A stretch of DNA of 13,422 nucleotides from RPQK01 sp041946865. GTDB lineage: Bacteria > Acidobacteriota > UBA6911 > RPQK01. The position numbers and the translations under genes are program-made. The notes beneath the pieces are model-generated. The model was not told the origin of the DNA and ran no database searches. It worked only from the letters and a program-made list of their open reading frames with translations. Below, piece after piece: positions 12,328 to 13,422 of this stretch (positions within the stretch are counted from its first letter, which is position 1; every line of letters starts with the position of its first letter). The DNA lies in NCBI GenBank assembly GCA_041946865.1, contig JBHGBF010000157.1, forward strand, positions 1-13,422, in the 5' to 3' direction.

Positions 12328-12960
12328 TTATTTCGACAACGTCACGTAAACATGCCCGTTCTTATGGCCGGGAATCGAACCCTTCACCAGCAGAAGGCGC
12401 TTTTCGGGATCGATACCGACGACCTTCAGATTCCGGACTTTTACTTTCTCGTTGCCCATGTGCCCCGCCGCTCTCATTCCGGGAAAGACCCGGCTCGGCC
12501 AGGCGCTGGCGCCGATCGATCCCGGCGCCCGGTGAAACATCGAGCCGTGCGTGGCCGCGCCGCCCCGGAAGTGGTGCCGCTTGATCACTCCCTGGAAACC
12601 CTTGCCAATGCTCCAGCCGCTCACGTCGACCAGATCTCCCACTTCGAACACGTTCTCAACCAGGAGATGATCGCCGACATTCGGTTCCGTCTCGGCACCT
12701 TCGCGCAGCCGGAATTCCTTGAGCATCCGGGTGGGGGGGACGTTAGCGTTCTTGAAGTGGCCGGCGACCGGCTTGTTGACCCGAATCTTCCGCGTCTCGA
12801 CAAGTCCCAGCTGCACGCTGGCGTAACCGTGCTTCTCCACGGTCTTCTTCTCGACTACCACGCAGGGACCGGCCTGAATCACCGTGACCGGTACCGAGTT
12901 CCCCTGGTCGTCGAAGATCTGTGTCATTCCCAGTTTTTTTCCGATCAGACCCTCAACCAT
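12328..12960 (-). CDS. rplC: 50S ribosomal protein L3 (uL3)
   Basis: A 210-residue assembly-initiator protein whose long loop reaches the peptidyl transferase centre. It begins MVEGLIGKKLGMTQIFDDQG, and the loop with the family signature spans about 126-170: GKGFQGVIKRHHFRGGAATHGS, FHRAPGSIGASAWPSRVFPGM, AGHMGNEKVKVRNLKVV. Compared with E. coli, the ATHG motif is preceded by GGA, so the glutamine that PrmB methylates there is not present. The frame extends 15 codons upstream into rpsJ, but the start at 12960 has AAGGA eight bases upstream and the proper N-terminus. It lies four bases after rpsJ. Confidence 0.98.
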   Translation of the reverse strand: MVEGLIGKKLGMTQIFDDQGNSVPVTVIQAGPCVVVEKKTVEKHGYASVQLGLVETRKIRVNKPVAGHFKNANVPPTRMLKEFRLREGAETEPNVGDHLLVENVFEVGDLVDVSGWSIGKGFQGVIKRHHFRGGAATHGSMFHRAPGSIGASAWPSRVFPGMRAAGHMGNEKVKVRNLKVVGIDPEKRLLLVKGSIPGHKNGHVYVTLSK

Positions 12961-12964
12961 GACG

Positions 12965-13291
12965 CTATTCCTTCTCTGCTCCGAAAGCCTTGATCTCCAC
13001 GTCAATCGCAGCCGGCAAATCGAGTTTCATCAGGGCATCGACCGTTTGCGGAGTCGGCTCGAGGATGTCTACCATGCGCTTGTGGGTACGAATCTCGAAC
13101 TGCTCACGGGACTTCTTGTCCACATGAGGTGAGCGCAGGACGGTATATCGGCTGATCCTGGTAGGAAGCGGAATGGGACCGGAAACCCGGGCCCCGGTCC
13201 GCTTCGCGATATCGACAATCTCAGTCGTCGATTGATCAAGCACCCGGTGATCGTACGCTTTGAGCCTTATCCTTATCTTCTCGTTGATCAT
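12965..13291 (-). CDS. rpsJ: 30S ribosomal protein S10 (uS10)
   Basis: A 108-residue protein of the small-subunit head that also acts as NusE in transcription antitermination. MINEKIRIRLKAYDHRVLDQ, GPIPLPTRISRYTVLRSPHVDKKSREQFEIRTHKR and LPAAIDVEIKAFG are the family core. The C-terminus has about five extra residues (GAEKE) compared with E. coli. GAGG lies upstream of the ATG at 13291. It is the first ribosomal protein gene after tuf, 82 nt downstream of it, so the str and S10 clusters appear contiguous. Confidence 0.98.
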   Translation of the reverse strand: MINEKIRIRLKAYDHRVLDQSTTEIVDIAKRTGARVSGPIPLPTRISRYTVLRSPHVDKKSREQFEIRTHKRMVDILEPTPQTVDALMKLDLPAAIDVEIKAFGAEKE

Positions 13292-13336
13292 GCTGCCTCT
13301 TCTTTGATCGCGGCTCCCGCTGACAAAACCGGGATT

Positions 13337-13373
13337 CCGCGGACCTCCCTGTCCCTTTCGCGTCTTTCCGCGG
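13337..13373 (-). repeat. Short stem-loop CCGCGGA/TCCGCGG, tuf-rpsJ spacer
   Basis: CCGCGGA (13337-13343) is the exact complement of TCCGCGG (13367-13373) around a 23-nt loop. It begins directly after the tuf stop in the transcript sense. It is not followed by a U-tract (the next bases read AUCCCGGUUUUGUC), so termination is doubtful. The remainder of the 82-nt spacer shows no promoter that I can support. Confidence 0.65.
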
Positions 13374-13422
13374 CTATTCGATAATCTCGGCGATGGCGCC
13401 GGCGCCCACGGTCCGTCCGCCT
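13374..13422 (-). CDS. tuf: Elongation factor Tu, C-terminal end only (partial)
   Basis: Only the last 15 codons and the TAG stop are in the window. They read GGRTVGAGAIAEIIE, which matches the conserved EF-Tu C-terminus (GGRTVGAG followed by a short helix ending IIE). EF-Tu delivers aminoacyl-tRNA to the ribosome. The position just upstream of rpsJ is its usual place at the end of the str operon. The gene continues past base 13422; nothing can be said about the rest or about other tuf copies. Confidence 0.93.
   Translation of the reverse strand, partial: GGRTVGAGAIAEIIE

Noticed and set aside
13292..13373. Separate S10 promoter or L4-responsive leader between tuf and rpsJ
   Set aside because: The spacer is only 82 nt, and I see no convincing -35/-10 pair or E. 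coli-like S10 leader structure.

Overview
The window is a 13.4 kb stretch of a bacterial chromosome that holds the S10-spc ribosomal protein cluster, entirely on the minus strand. Read in the direction of transcription (right to left) it runs tuf (3' end only), rpsJ, rplC, rplD, rplW, rplB, rpsS, rplV, rpsC, rplP, rpmC, rpsQ, rplN, rplX, rplE, rpsN, rpsH, rplF, rplR, rpsE, rpmD, rplO, secY, adk, map, infA, rpmJ. This is the standard bacterial order, with the Bacillus-like secY-adk-map-infA-rpmJ tail. All 26 complete genes look intact and of normal family length. I see no accessory genes, RNA genes, transposases, phage genes or CRISPR arrays.

The organism cannot be named from this window. GC is moderate to high, S14 is the short zinc form, and L36, L24 and adenylate kinase all keep four-ligand zinc sites. 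The intergenic repeats (CACAGAG-type, GGATGAAGG-type and a GTAGTTCCGCC palindrome) resemble dispersed repeats I associate with Acidobacteriota and some uncultivated phyla; that is a low-confidence impression.

The genes make ribosomal proteins of both subunits (S3, S5, S8, S10, S14, S17, S19; L2-L6, L14-L16, L18, L22-L24, L29, L30, L36), the elongation and initiation factors EF-Tu and IF-1, the SecYEG channel subunit, adenylate kinase and methionine aminopeptidase. Many junctions are tightly coupled: TAATG overlaps at rplB/rpsS, rplP/rpmC, rpsE/rpmD and rplO/secY, an ATGA overlap at rplD/rplW, and spacings of 14 nt or less elsewhere.

The unusual part is the spacers. Essentially every spacer longer than about 40 nt (13 of them, counting the left edge) carries a stem-loop, an inverted repeat or a short tandem array, and these belong to several unrelated families. 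One family occurs three times (map/adk, rpsE/rplR, rpsQ/rpmC) and another twice as a 39-nt copy with 2 differences (rpsH/rpsN, rplV/rpsS). Some copies reach into genes and supply the stop codon (adk, secY, rpmC) or replace the usual Shine-Dalgarno region (map, adk). None is followed by a U-tract in the transcript sense, so they do not look like intrinsic terminators. This repeat-filled essential operon is the only candidate for something undescribed; no new protein system was found.
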